Assembly: GCA_003567005.1 (NCBI GenBank)
Contig: PXBF01000168.1
Coordinates: forward strand, 1-56,135
Direction: 5' to 3'
DNA from: PVC group bacterium
Lineage (GTDB): Bacteria > Verrucomicrobiota > Kiritimatiellia > UBA8416
Length of the DNA stretch: 56,135 nucleotides
Below the pieces are notes generated by a model. The model did no database searches. It saw only the letters and a list, made by a program, of their open reading frames with translations, and had not been told where the DNA came from. Shown here piece after piece: positions 1 through 8,482 of the stretch. The translations under genes were made by a program, and so were the position numbers. Position 1 is the first letter of the stretch. Each line of letters opens with the position of its first letter.

Positions 1-97
1 CAATATCCAACAAGGAATTTCCAACCGATCAAGTTGAGACTCCTGTATTTGGACATTGGACATTTCCCGACTCTCTAGAGGTCGGGATTGGATATTG
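1..97. repeat. Intergenic repeat-like segment with nested inverted repeats
   Basis: This non-coding stretch is built from variants of short words such as GGACATTGGACATT (52-65) and GGATATTG (90-97). The first eight bases, CAATATCC, are the exact reverse complement of 90-97. Inside lies a hairpin with stem CCCGAC (66-71) and GTCGGG (81-86). From memory, many PVC genomes carry dispersed intergenic sequences of this ATCCAAC/GGATATTGG style. That it is a dispersed repeat is inference, since only one copy is visible here. Confidence 0.4.
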
Positions 98-182
98 ATT
101 ATTGAAATTATCTTGTGGTAGCGAGTTGGCGAAACCACAACATCTTGTATGTAAAAATGAAGTTACTGGCTAGGTGATTGCG

Positions 183-3100
183 ATGAAGAAACCGGAGTGT
201 TTGCGTGGGGGAGCGGCGTTGCCGGAGTACCGGCGTGTTGGTTTAGAGAAACGGGTTCAGGCCGTTTGTCCCTTGGTCAAAAAACTGGACGTGCGATCGC
301 TCTATTTTCTCGAGCCATTTGGAGAGGCCGATCCAGCATCATTACCCAAGGTTCGCGAATTGCTGGGCGGGGCATCCTATTTTGTGCCTGTTGATGGATT
401 TGTGGTTACGCCGCGAAAGGGTACCATTTCGCCATGGTCTTCCAAAGCCACGGACATTTTGCGGAATTGCGGTATTCATGATTATACGCGCATTGAACAT
501 GGATGGCATTACCGGTTAACGTTAACAGACGGCTCGATTGCGGATATCGATGTGGTGCGTCCTGCTTTATCCTTGCTGCATGATCGCATGATCGAAGGGG
601 TGTATACGGATCTAAGCGATCTGTTTGTGCATCCTAACCCAGCGGTCGGAGAAGAAATCGCCCTCGGAACGGATCCGCTTGGTGCACTTCGCGATGCCAA
701 TATACGTTTGGGGCTGGCCCTACGGGATGAGGAAATCGTCTATTTGGCCGATGCCTTTTCACGCATGGGGCGTAACCCGACTGACACGGAATTGGTCATG
801 TTCGGGCAGGTGAATTCCGAGCATTGCCGGCACAAGATTTTCAATGCCGATTGGGTCATTGACGGTGTTCCCCAGAAACAGACGTTATTTGGGATGATTC
901 GAAATACACATGAACGGCATCCCGGTAACACGCTAGTTGCTTACAAGGACAATGCTGGTGTGATAGAGGGGTTTGCGGATGGCTGGTTTGAAGTCGACCC
1001 CCGTGATGGTTCGCGGCGTTATGTCTACCGGGAAGAGCAAGTTGATACTGTCATAAAAGTAGAAACGCATAATCATCCTACGGCCATTGCTCCATACCCT
1101 GGTGCCGCGACAGGTGTGGGAGGGGAGATTCGTGATGAATGCGCCACGGGCATCGGGGGGAAACCCCGTGCAGGGTTAGCGGCGTATATGGTATCCAACC
1201 TCCGGTTGCCTGGTTATGATATGCCTTGGGAACGGGAGGTTGATTCGTTCCCGGAGCGGTTAGCAACACCGCTGGATATCATGCTAGCGGCCCCGATCGG
1301 TGGTGCGTCATTCGGTAATGAATTTGGCCGTCCGCAGCTCTGCGGAATATTCAAGACCTTTGAGGATCGGCATGACGGCCGATTGCGGGGGTATCATAAG
1401 CCCATCATGGCGGCAGGCGGAATGGGTGTCATCAAACGCCGGCATATTGAGAAGAAGCCGATTCTGAAAGGGGCCGCGATTTTACAGATTGGTGGACCGG
1501 CCATGCGAATTGGTTTGGGGGGTGGGGCCGCCTCCAGTATGGATACCGGCAGTAATGCGGCAGAACTCGATTTCGATTCCGTGCAGCGCGGGAATGCCGA
1601 AATGGAACGTCGCTGTCAGGAGGTGATCGATGCATGTATTGCATTGGAGGACCAGAATCCCATATTAAGCATTCATGATATTGGTGCGGGGGGGCTTTCC
1701 AATGGTTGTCCGGAGCTGATAGCAGATACGGGGGGACACTTTCAGTTACGTGATATTCATAATGAAGATCGTTCGATGAGCCCCATGGAAATCTGGTGTT
1801 GCGAGGCGCAGGAACGCTATGTTCTGGCCGTTTTACCAGAGAATCTGGAACGTTTTCTGACGTTATGCGCGCGTGAACGTTGTCCTGCTGCTGTGATTGG
1901 TAAAGCTACGGGGGATCAACGGTTGCTATTGGAGGATGTACATTTTGGGAATTGTCCGATTGATTTGGATTTGCATGTACTTTTAGGCAAACCACCGAAA
2001 TTACGTAAAGAGGTGGCGCGTAAACCGGTGCCTTCTGCAAGACTGTCGTTTGATGGTGTTGATGTTGAAACGGCACTTGAGCGTGTGTTGCGATTGCCCG
2101 CTGTGGCGGACAAGACATTTCTGATTACGATTACGGACCGTAGTGTGACCGGCATGGTGGCGCGTGATCAGATGTGCGGACCGTGGCAAACACCGGTGGC
2201 AGATGCTGCGGTGAGCTTGCTTTCGTTTGAATCGTATCAAGGGCAGGCGATGGCAATGGGCGAACGCACGAATGTTGCGTTGATTGATGGCCCAGCATCG
2301 GGACGCATGGCCGTAACGGAGGCCATTACGAATTTGGCAGGCGTTCCTGTGGGCAAACTGGAAAATCTGAAACTTTCGGCCAATTGGATGTGTGCTTGTG
2401 GGGAGCCGGGGGAAGATGCGGCCTTGTTTGATACGGTGCAGGCTATTGGCATGGCATTTTGTCCTGCTTTGGGAATCAGCATCCCTGTCGGGAAAGATTC
2501 GCTTTCGATGCGTACCGTTTGGCAGGGTGCGAATGGGGCCGAACATAAGATGATCGGGCCCTTGAGCTTGATCGTAAGCGCATTTGCGCCTGTCATGGAT
2601 GCGCGTAAAATCGTGACGCCGGATTTGAAAAAAGGACGTTCTCATTTGGTATTGCTGGATCTAGGTTGTGGCAGTAACCGGCTAGGTGGATCGGCCCTGG
2701 CACAGGTGTTTAATCAGGTTGGCGATTGTCCGCCCGATATGGATGATCCGGATTTGCTCAAGCGTTTTTTTGGGGCGATGCAAGAGATGGTGGAGGATGA
2801 GCTGCTGTTGGCTTGTCATGATCGCTCTGACGGTGGCTTGATTGTCACATTGTGCGAAATGGCGTTTGCCGGTAGGCGGGGCATGGAAGTAGATGTGCGC
2901 GCATTGGGTGAAGATGCGTTATCGATTCTGTTCAGTGAAGAGCCCGGTATGGTTTTGCAAGTGGCGGAGAGCAATATGCCGCATGTGGAAGGGGTCATTG
3001 AGCAGTTCGGGTTGCAGGATATTTATCATAACCTGGGAGTGGTCAGCAAAGATACGCGTATCCGTATCGCATTCGCCGACGAGACGGTTCTGGCAGCGCC

Positions 3101-4052
3101 TTTGCATACCTTGCATCGGAGGTGGTCAGAGCTTACCACGCGCATGCAGGCATTACGGGATAATCCTGTGTGTGCGGAGTCGGCGTTTGATTTATTACTG
3201 CAAGAAGAGGATCCAGGGATGCAGTTTGCCTTAACGTATGATCCTGAAGACCGGCATGTGATTACAAAACGTCCATCATTGGCGGTTCTGCGCGAGCAGG
3301 GGATCAATGGTCAGGTAGAGATGGCTGCCGCCTTTTCGCGTGCCGGGTTTGATTGCCATGATGTCCATATGAGTGACCTGCTATCAGGACAGGTTGATCT
3401 CGCTGATTTCAAGGGACTTGTTGCTTGTGGCGGGTTTTCATATGGAGATGTGCTCGGGGCTGGTGCTGGCTGGGCCGGATCCATTCTTTACAATGAACGG
3501 TTACGGGATATGTTTGCTGCCTTTTTCGCGCGATCAGAGACGTTTACACTAGGGGTTTGCAATGGATGTCAGATGGTGGCGCAGTTGCAGGATATTATTC
3601 CCGGCGCAATTGCATGGCCACGGTTTACAGCGAATGAAAGTGCGCAATTTGAAGCGCGGTATGTGACGGTGGCAGTGCCGGACTCTCCATCTGTATTGTT
3701 GCGTGGCATGGAAGGTTCCCGTATGGGTATTGCCGTTGCGCATGGTGAGGGATTTGCCGATTTTGCGCACAGCGGGAGCGCGGATGAATTGGCAGTACGT
3801 AAACTGGTGGCGTTGCAATATGTTGATCCACAGGGATCACCTACGACACGTTACCCATGGAACCCGAATGGTTCGGCTGGTGGTCTTACCGGCGTGACTT
3901 CTGCTGATGGGAGAGTGACGATTATGATGCCGCATCCCGAGCGCGGTTTCCGGTCGGTCCAGTTGTCTTACCGCCCGGCAGACTATTGCCCGGGTGAGAC
4001 GGGGCCTTGGCAGCGCTTGTTCGACAATGCCTATCGCTTTGTGGATGGTTGA
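183..4052 (+). CDS. purL: Phosphoribosylformylglycinamidine synthase, single-chain (large) type
   Basis: It makes FGAM from FGAR, glutamine and ATP, the fourth step of de novo purine synthesis, in the cytoplasm. At 1289 residues it has the length of the proteobacterial one-chain enzyme (about 1295), with synthase and glutaminase halves fused. The synthase half carries GQVNSEHCRHKIF. The C-terminal class I glutaminase domain has its nucleophile Cys near residue 1126 (LGVCNGCQMV) and the His-x-Glu of PHPERGFR near the end. ATG 183 is preferred over GTG 174 because AGGTG (172-176) sits six bases before it. The 3' end overlaps the convergent lgt gene by about 20 bp. Another purine gene, purF, lies at the far end of the window and is not linked. 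Confidence 0.96.
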   Translation: MKKPECLRGGAALPEYRRVGLEKRVQAVCPLVKKLDVRSLYFLEPFGEADPASLPKVRELLGGASYFVPVDGFVVTPRKGTISPWSSKATDILRNCGIHDYTRIEHGWHYRLTLTDGSIADIDVVRPALSLLHDRMIEGVYTDLSDLFVHPNPAVGEEIALGTDPLGALRDANIRLGLALRDEEIVYLADAFSRMGRNPTDTELVMFGQVNSEHCRHKIFNADWVIDGVPQKQTLFGMIRNTHERHPGNTLVAYKDNAGVIEGFADGWFEVDPRDGSRRYVYREEQVDTVIKVETHNHPTAIAPYPGAATGVGGEIRDECATGIGGKPRAGLAAYMVSNLRLPGYDMPWEREVDSFPERLATPLDIMLAAPIGGASFGNEFGRPQLCGIFKTFEDRHDGRLRGYHKPIMAAGGMGVIKRRHIEKKPILKGAAILQIGGPAMRIGLGGGAASSMDTGSNAAELDFDSVQRGNAEMERRCQEVIDACIALEDQNPILSIHDIGAGGLSNGCPELIADTGGHFQLRDIHNEDRSMSPMEIWCCEAQERYVLAVLPENLERFLTLCARERCPAAVIGKATGDQRLLLEDVHFGNCPIDLDLHVLLGKPPKLRKEVARKPVPSARLSFDGVDVETALERVLRLPAVADKTFLITITDRSVTGMVARDQMCGPWQTPVADAAVSLLSFESYQGQAMAMGERTNVALIDGPASGRMAVTEAITNLAGVPVGKLENLKLSANWMCACGEPGEDAALFDTVQAIGMAFCPALGISIPVGKDSLSMRTVWQGANGAEHKMIGPLSLIVSAFAPVMDARKIVTPDLKKGRSHLVLLDLGCGSNRLGGSALAQVFNQVGDCPPDMDDPDLLKRFFGAMQEMVEDELLLACHDRSDGGLIVTLCEMAFAGRRGMEVDVRALGEDALSILFSEEPGMVLQVAESNMPHVEGVIEQFGLQDIYHNLGVVSKDTRIRIAFADETVLAAPLHTLHRRWSELTTRMQALRDNPVCAESAFDLLLQEEDPGMQFALTYDPEDRHVITKRPSLAVLREQGINGQVEMAAAFSRAGFDCHDVHMSDLLSGQVDLADFKGLVACGGFSYGDVLGAGAGWAGSILYNERLRDMFAAFFARSETFTLGVCNGCQMVAQLQDIIPGAIAWPRFTANESAQFEARYVTVAVPDSPSVLLRGMEGSRMGIAVAHGEGFADFAHSGSADELAVRKLVALQYVDPQGSPTTRYPWNPNGSAGGLTGVTSADGRVTIMMPHPERGFRSVQLSYRPADYCPGETGPWQRLFDNAYRFVDG

Positions 4053-4864
4053 GCTTGTCTGCGGGTGTATACGAAAAGTACGATGCCAGCGGCCAAGAGA
4101 AAGAGGCTGAAGAAGGTGCCGCGGGAGAGGCCTACGATCAGGGATGCATCGGGTTCGCGGAACTGTTCGCCGACTATGCGTAGCACCGAATAGAGCATGA
4201 GAAATTCGGCAGCCAGTCTGCCGGGTTTTTGCGGGGCGCGCGTAAAGAACATGCGCCAGCTCGTGTAAATCATCAGTACGAGGCCTTCCAGGCCGGCTGC
4301 ATATAATTGGGAGGGGTGCCGGGGCGGAATCTGTGAAAGTGGGGTTCCGTGCGGTGCGCTCAGCGGAAAAATGACGGCCCATGGGAGGTTCGAAGGGACA
4401 CCCCACAATTCGCCATTGATGAAGTTGGCGATACGTCCGAGGAATATGCCTGGCGGCGTCATAACAGCAGCGGCATCACCGAGCTGCAATAGGTTACAGC
4501 GCTGTTTGCGGCAGAAGAGCACCAGCGCGATGGTCACGCCGATAAAGCCACCATGGCTGGACATGCCACCATGCCAGAGCTGGAATACCAGTAAGGGGTT
4601 CCGGATCCATTCCCCCAGTGTATAGAACAATGTATAACCGACCCGTCCACCAAGAAACACCCCTAGCACAAGATAACTGAAGAGGGTAGACTGTTGATCG
4701 GGGGTAATGTTGATGCGTTCTTGTTTCCGCATGAGAGAGAGCAATCCGAAAGCAATGGCAAAGCCGAGGACGTAAGCGAGTCCATAGTAGCGAATACCAA
4801 ATTCGCCACGGATTTGAAGCAACATAGGATCAATGTCGTGCACCCAATGCGTAGTTGTCGTCAT
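4031..4864 (-). CDS. lgt: Prolipoprotein diacylglyceryl transferase
   Basis: It transfers diacylglycerol from phosphatidylglycerol to the lipobox cysteine of prolipoproteins in the inner membrane, the first step of lipoprotein maturation. The 277-residue protein has several membrane segments and the Lgt signature GRIANFINGELWG at about 143-155, preceded by HGGMSSHGG (98-106) and followed by HPSQLYAAGLEG. The start at 4864 has an AGGT Shine-Dalgarno four bases upstream and gives a normal N-terminus; the longer open frame would run into the toxin gene. It lies 16 bp downstream of the toxin gene on the same strand. Confidence 0.95.
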   Translation of the reverse strand: MTTTTHWVHDIDPMLLQIRGEFGIRYYGLAYVLGFAIAFGLLSLMRKQERINITPDQQSTLFSYLVLGVFLGGRVGYTLFYTLGEWIRNPLLVFQLWHGGMSSHGGFIGVTIALVLFCRKQRCNLLQLGDAAAVMTPPGIFLGRIANFINGELWGVPSNLPWAVIFPLSAPHGTPLSQIPPRHPSQLYAAGLEGLVLMIYTSWRMFFTRAPQKPGRLAAEFLMLYSVLRIVGEQFREPDASLIVGLSRGTFFSLFLLAAGIVLFVYTRRQAQPSTKR

Positions 4865-4880
4865 CTTTACCTGATTTCTG

Positions 4881-5264
4881 TTACCAGATCGTCTGGATAC
4901 CATAGGATGCAAAATGCTTGTCACTCGTGCATATCGGCATGTTTGCCGCCATAGCCTGGCAAATAATCAGCCTATCAAAAGGGTCTCGATGATGAAGGGG
5001 TAGCGTAACCAGTGACGGCAGATGTTGGGTCTCGATGCTGAGCACGCGGAAACCTTCGGTAACGCGATCGGCAATAAACAATTCTAAGGGTTTGGTCAGT
5101 TTTAGTTTTCCTAAACTACATTTGATCGCAATTTCCCACCAGGACGCGATGCTAATGTAATTTTTGCAATTCGGTGTTTCGATTGCTTTTCTTGCTTTTT
5201 TGCTGAGTCGCTTGTCTCCGCTGGCAAACCACAGCATAGCTTGGGTATCGATCAGGAGATTCAT
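4881..5264 (-). CDS. PIN-domain toxin of a type II toxin-antitoxin pair (VapC-like)
   Basis: A 127-residue PIN-domain protein, the length usual for VapC ribonucleases, which cleave RNA using Mg2+ held by a cluster of acidic residues. Candidate metal ligands are D6 (LLIDTQ), E44 (SWWEIAIK), D94/D97 (DPFDR) and D115 (TSDKHF). Its ATG overlaps the stop of the antitoxin gene by 4 bp (ATGA), typical of translationally coupled TA operons. PIN toxins are normally held inactive by the partner and released under stress. The exact RNA target cannot be read from the sequence. Confidence 0.88.
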   Translation of the reverse strand: MNLLIDTQAMLWFASGDKRLSKKARKAIETPNCKNYISIASWWEIAIKCSLGKLKLTKPLELFIADRVTEGFRVLSIETQHLPSLVTLPLHHRDPFDRLIICQAMAANMPICTSDKHFASYGIQTIW

Positions 5265-5494
5265 GACATATACTCCGCCATATCCGTCAGGGGTGCGTCG
5301 AAATCCGGGCTGATTTCGATCTCTCCTTTTGCACTGCCAAACACAGGACGGGAAGCGATGGATTCGCTGGGACCGATTTGTGCGACTGGTTTTCCACGGC
5401 GCGTAACTATAAAAGTGGTACCCTCATGTGCGCGCTCGATAAGTTGCGAAAAGTGCGTTTTAGCCTCGAATGCTCCAATAATTTCTGTTTTCAT
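5261..5494 (-). CDS. Phd/YefM-family antitoxin
   Basis: A 77-residue antitoxin. Its N-terminal half (EAKTHFSQLIERAHEG, then FIVTRRGKPVAQIGP) is the typical Phd/YefM DNA-binding fold, and its acidic tail (EIEISPDFDAPLTDMAEYM) would bind and block the PIN toxin. Gene order antitoxin then toxin, with a 4-bp overlap, is standard. A perfect inverted repeat begins two bases upstream of the start codon and probably serves autorepression. Confidence 0.88.
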   Translation of the reverse strand: MKTEIIGAFEAKTHFSQLIERAHEGTTFIVTRRGKPVAQIGPSESIASRPVFGSAKGEIEISPDFDAPLTDMAEYMS

Positions 5495-5495
5495 A

Positions 5496-5518
5496 CAACC
5501 AGTCTATTCAACTGGTTG
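5496..5518. promoter_or_regulatory. Inverted repeat, likely operator of the TA operon
   Basis: CAACCAGT (5496-5503) and ACTGGTTG (5511-5518) are perfect inverted copies separated by seven bases, immediately upstream of the antitoxin start at 5494. Phd/YefM antitoxins bind palindromes at this position to repress their own operon. That role is inferred. Confidence 0.55.
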
Positions 5519-5550
5519 AAATTGTCAAATCCGAACACGAGTGGATATTA

Positions 5551-5640
5551 TCAATTGGATTTTTGGAAGCGGCCGCTGGTCCATTCGCCGTCTTGTAGGT
5601 GTTCGACTTCTTTGAGCTGTAGGGCGGTGTAGGCTGTGTC
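5551..5640 (-). pseudogene. Detached 3'-end remnant of prmA (29 codons and stop)
   Basis: Read on the minus strand, this stretch encodes EVEHLQDGEWTSGRFQK followed by two residues and TGA, matching the end of the intact PrmA 2.9 kb away (EVEHLQDGEWTTGRFQK). About 83 bases align with roughly nine mismatches, including a block of 30 identical bases. There is no start and nothing upstream of the fragment resembles PrmA. It is therefore a diverged partial duplicate, and it marks the left edge of the small-gene island. Confidence 0.85.
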
Positions 5641-5666
5641 GCTTTTTTTAGAAGGAAATTAGAGAT

Positions 5667-6140
5667 ATGGGAGTGTTGTTACGAGTTGTTGCAACTTTTG
5701 TACTCGTGTTCATCGGTGTTCCTGCCCTGCACAGGCTTTATCGTTATTTATTTGACGAGAATTATTCTTTTGAAGCACTGCCAGCGTGCGTGCGTTATGC
5801 CTCGCTATTAGAGTTCATGTTCGGCTATCTGATTATTCTGCTGAGTATTGGAGTGTATTTGCTCAATGCCAAAGATAATCCTGAATACTGGCCGTTTCTT
5901 GTTTTTGGTGTTGTTGTTGGGACTCTTTGGGTCAGAATGGCAATGCTGCTAAGGCGGGGTCATGCTTTGGCGCGTCGTGTTAGCTTGCTGTTGTCGGCGG
6001 TTCGCATCGGTACTGTATTTGGAGCACTGTTTTCGGTTCCCAGCATATGGCTTCTTTTGGGGGGTAAATCACGGCGATACTTTGCTAGTGGGGGGGCTGA
6101 GCGATTGGCCCTATCCTGTGAAACACAAGGGGCGAAATGA
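5667..6140 (+). CDS. Small multi-pass membrane protein, unknown function
   Basis: Not recognised. The 157 residues hold about four hydrophobic segments: an N-terminal one (LLRVVATFVLVFIGVPAL), two in the middle (FMFGYLIILLSIGVYLL and PFLVFGVVVGTLW), and a last one after a basic stretch (RIGTVFGALFSVPSIWLLL). The ATG has AGAAGGAAA about 12 bases upstream. It is the first gene inside the prmA-bracketed island and overlaps the next gene by 4 bp, so the two are probably co-translated. Confidence 0.7.
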   Translation: MGVLLRVVATFVLVFIGVPALHRLYRYLFDENYSFEALPACVRYASLLEFMFGYLIILLSIGVYLLNAKDNPEYWPFLVFGVVVGTLWVRMAMLLRRGHALARRVSLLLSAVRIGTVFGALFSVPSIWLLLGGKSRRYFASGGAERLALSCETQGAK

Positions 6141-6538
6141 TGAAAACGCAGAACGCGATAAAAAAGCGTCTCACTACATTGTCACGTTTGTATAAAATTA
6201 TGGGTTACGTGGGGATGATATTTTCACTCATCATGGCCATTGGTGGTGTTCTGGGACCTCTGAGCAGTGAGGAACCGCTTGATGTTCGCGTAGTGCTTGG
6301 GTTTATCATCTTTTCCGCTGTGTTTTATGGGGGGCTTGTTTCCGTGCTGATGCTTATGGTTAGTCGTGCTATTCAACAACAAGTCCGCCATGCGTTTTGT
6401 GTTGTGATTTCGTGCATCTTGCTACCTTGTTTTCCATTAGGCACCATATTCGGCGCCTATTCTTTGTGTGTCCTTCTGGAACCCTCTGTGAAATCCGTAT
6501 TTGGCGAAGCAGAGAAGAATATGAGCAGTACACAATAG
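6137..6538 (+). CDS. Small multi-pass membrane protein, unknown function
   Basis: A 133-residue protein with four hydrophobic segments after a basic N-terminus. The last segment (LLPCFPLGTIFGAYSLCVLL) ends in a PLGT-x-x-G-x-Y pattern that I recall from many small uncharacterised membrane proteins. The end of the upstream neighbour loosely shares this pattern (GTVFGALFSVPSIWLLL), so the two may be distant relatives. The start codon overlaps the upstream stop (ATGATGA region). No enzymatic motif is visible. Confidence 0.68.
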   Translation: MMKTQNAIKKRLTTLSRLYKIMGYVGMIFSLIMAIGGVLGPLSSEEPLDVRVVLGFIIFSAVFYGGLVSVLMLMVSRAIQQQVRHAFCVVISCILLPCFPLGTIFGAYSLCVLLEPSVKSVFGEAEKNMSSTQ

Positions 6539-6631
6539 CGGCGAAGGACGTTGGATAAACGCTTAAGCGAAGGAAACAGGGCGATGGTGGGCGGAACGGG
6601 AAATAACAGTAGTGGTTATTCGGAGTTCTTT

Positions 6632-6868
6632 ATGATTCCAAAACTGCGACTTTGCGGCATTGCCGTGGTAATATTATCTGGCGTTATCGGATGGTCTTGC
6701 TCTTATCGAAAAGCTGCACGCCCGGATCTGAAACCATTGCAAGAGTATGCATATCTCGAACTATTGCATGTTCTCGATGGATCAGAGGTCAGCCAAGTTA
6801 ACCTGCATTTGGTTGTCAAAAAAGATCATCAGTGGCGATATGAGGTATTGTGGTGGCGGACATTTTAG
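6632..6868 (+). CDS. Small single-TM or exported protein, unknown function
   Basis: A 78-residue protein with one N-terminal hydrophobic segment (LCGIAVVILSGVIGWSC) followed by a short polar domain ending YEVLWWRTF. The cysteine after the hydrophobic segment resembles a lipobox, but the preceding residues (GWS) fit poorly. The ATG at 6632 is chosen over an upstream in-frame start at 6551 because GGAG lies six bases before it and the hydrophobic segment then sits at the N-terminus. It belongs to the island. Confidence 0.5.
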   Translation: MIPKLRLCGIAVVILSGVIGWSCSYRKAARPDLKPLQEYAYLELLHVLDGSEVSQVNLHLVVKKDHQWRYEVLWWRTF

Positions 6869-6915
6869 AACGAGAAACGGAATGACGTCGTAGGCTGATT
6901 AGCAGAAAGGCGACC

Positions 6916-7353
6916 ATGAAAAAAGCACTGCGACTGACTGTTGTCGGATACATATTGGTGAGTATCCCTATCATATTGTATCTTGAATACACTCGTAGAA
7001 CAACCTACCCGCCGCCAGACCCGCTTCACTACTTTCACGATGATCGCAAGCAGGAACTATTAGAAATAGCCGATTACATGAGAGAGCATAATATTAAACG
7101 TGTCTTTCGTGGGTCTTCCTTGGGTAACGCAACCTTGCAGGAAATGATACAGAGCAACCAACTTGATAAAGTTGAATTTGTCAAACATGGGGTTGTCGTT
7201 TTTGGGGTCTTAAGCAGGGGCATGTGGTATGAATATCACCATGGAGAAAATGTGTTCGATCATATAAATGATCTGATGACCAGGTTTCCTCAGTGGACGT
7301 ATTTCCGGCTCGAAGATGACTGGTATTTTGTTACAACCAGAAAAAGAGAGTAA
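6916..7353 (+). CDS. Membrane-anchored small protein, tandem paralogue 1
   Basis: A 145-residue protein with an N-terminal membrane anchor (LTVVGYILVSIPIILYL) and a soluble domain beginning DDRKQELLEIADYMRE and ending WTYFRLEDDWYFVTT. It is clearly paralogous to the next gene: KxELLEIADYMR, LxEM, RFPxxTYF and DxWYFV are shared in order. AAAGG lies seven bases before the ATG. The family is not recognised. The polar domain should face the periplasm if the anchor inserts in the usual orientation. Confidence 0.72.
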   Translation: MKKALRLTVVGYILVSIPIILYLEYTRRTTYPPPDPLHYFHDDRKQELLEIADYMREHNIKRVFRGSSLGNATLQEMIQSNQLDKVEFVKHGVVVFGVLSRGMWYEYHHGENVFDHINDLMTRFPQWTYFRLEDDWYFVTTRKRE

Positions 7354-7389
7354 GTAGTTTTGCGTGATACGAATCAGCGTGTTTGGATT

Positions 7390-7842
7390 ATGAAAAAAGC
7401 ATTTAAGGTCATGCTGGCCAGTTATATTTTGCTAAGTGGATGTTATATAATATTGCATGTCGTTGCGTTGCGCCATCCGCTCAAAGGAAACATTCCCAGT
7501 AGTCCCGCGATGTACCTTGATGATGCTCGCAAGAGCGAATTGCTAGAAATAGCTGATTACATGAGAAGTCGTGACATTGAGAGGGCTCATCCCTCGTTGG
7601 AGCCTACCGATTCTAGCTTGGAAGAAATGTTAAAAAATCACCGTCTTAGTAGAATTGAATTTATGGATGACGATGTTATTCGATTCGGGGCATTTCGGCA
7701 CCGTGTATGGTGCAATTATTACTATGGTGAAGGAGCTGATTTGCACGTCAGGCGGCTTAAGGAGAGGTTCCCTGATCGGACATACTTTCAGATTGATGAT
7801 CATTGGTATTTTGTTTCAACGAGTAGAGTAAGACAGGACTAG
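7390..7842 (+). CDS. Membrane-anchored small protein, tandem paralogue 2
   Basis: A 150-residue paralogue of the preceding gene with the same layout: N-terminal anchor (VMLASYILLSGCYIILHVV), then KSELLEIADYMRSRDIER and a C-terminal RFPDRTYFQIDDHWYFV. The ATG at 7390 aligns with the paralogue's MKKA start; the longer frame from TTG 7360 would add ten residues with no counterpart. A cysteine in the hydrophobic segment (LLSGC) looks like a lipobox, so this copy may be a lipoprotein. That point is uncertain. Confidence 0.72.
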   Translation: MKKAFKVMLASYILLSGCYIILHVVALRHPLKGNIPSSPAMYLDDARKSELLEIADYMRSRDIERAHPSLEPTDSSLEEMLKNHRLSRIEFMDDDVIRFGAFRHRVWCNYYYGEGADLHVRRLKERFPDRTYFQIDDHWYFVSTSRVRQD

Positions 7843-7874
7843 AGGGTGCCGAGGGGGGACCTCGCTAATCGCTA

Positions 7875-8048
7875 ATGAGTCTGGCGGGACGATTGAGAGC
7901 GGGGAATATCTTGCTGCCGGGGCGGATTGATTTAGCGTTTCATCTGTTGTTTTTGCTGCCGATCCTCGCCGCCTGTCGACGCTTTCCTCCTACGCAACAA
8001 CTCTGGCAGGACGGCTGGATTATGCACGGCCGCATTCGGCATATTTGA
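7875..8048 (+). CDS. Possible 57-residue small ORF with lipoprotein-like N-terminus
   Basis: An open frame just after the paralogue pair. It contains AFHLLFLLPILAAC, whose LAAC is a good lipobox, followed by a short basic tail. The signal would be unusually long (about 34 residues) and there is no clear Shine-Dalgarno before the ATG, so it may be a remnant of a longer gene or chance. It fills most of the otherwise empty stretch 7843-8131. Confidence 0.2.
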   Translation: MSLAGRLRAGNILLPGRIDLAFHLLFLLPILAACRRFPPTQQLWQDGWIMHGRIRHI

Positions 8049-8131
8049 TGTTAGACGAAAATCAAATTATTGCCACATGCCCATTCTGTCGGTTATCATT
8101 CAACTATAGTGGTTCGAAAGGATGGTATAAA

Positions 8132-8335
8132 ATGGGGACACAAACACTAGACCCTACCAAAATCAAGCGACGCGGTATGGAAGCGCTTACGCGTGAACTT
8201 GGCGCTGCAGGCATGGTTCAATTCATGCAGCAGTTTTCTGCGGGATATGGCGATTATACAAAAGAACGCCGTAAAGCATTTGATGGACTAAGCGTCGATG
8301 ATGCGTGGAATATGATCAAAACAAAACAGAATTAA
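8132..8335 (+). CDS. Small conserved-looking protein, unknown function (possibly antitoxin-like)
   Basis: A 67-residue soluble protein with core EALTRELGAAGMVQFMQQF followed by GYGDYTKER. From memory this resembles a widespread small uncharacterised family sometimes found near PIN-type toxins, but I cannot confirm it and no toxin partner follows here. ATG 8132 is chosen because AAAGGA stands about nine bases upstream. A longer frame from 8048 would add about 28 residues with a CPFC motif and no ribosome-binding site. It is the last gene of the island before the prmA 3' end. Confidence 0.5.
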   Translation: MGTQTLDPTKIKRRGMEALTRELGAAGMVQFMQQFSAGYGDYTKERRKAFDGLSVDDAWNMIKTKQN

Positions 8336-8482
8336 TCCCATATCCCATCCATGGCTCCAACCTACGACGCAGCACCACGGCTACAGCCGATATGCACCCA
8401 CCTTTGCCCCGGGTGTTACGGGCGGGCAAGTGAAGTCGGTGGGATCGTGAATGACGGCAACGAATTGTAGCTGCGCCCGGTG

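Noticed and set aside
2001..2645. Minus-strand open frame of 214 codons inside purL
   Set aside because: Its translation is His/Arg-rich with no domain, and it lies antisense to the conserved PurL sequence, so it is a shadow.
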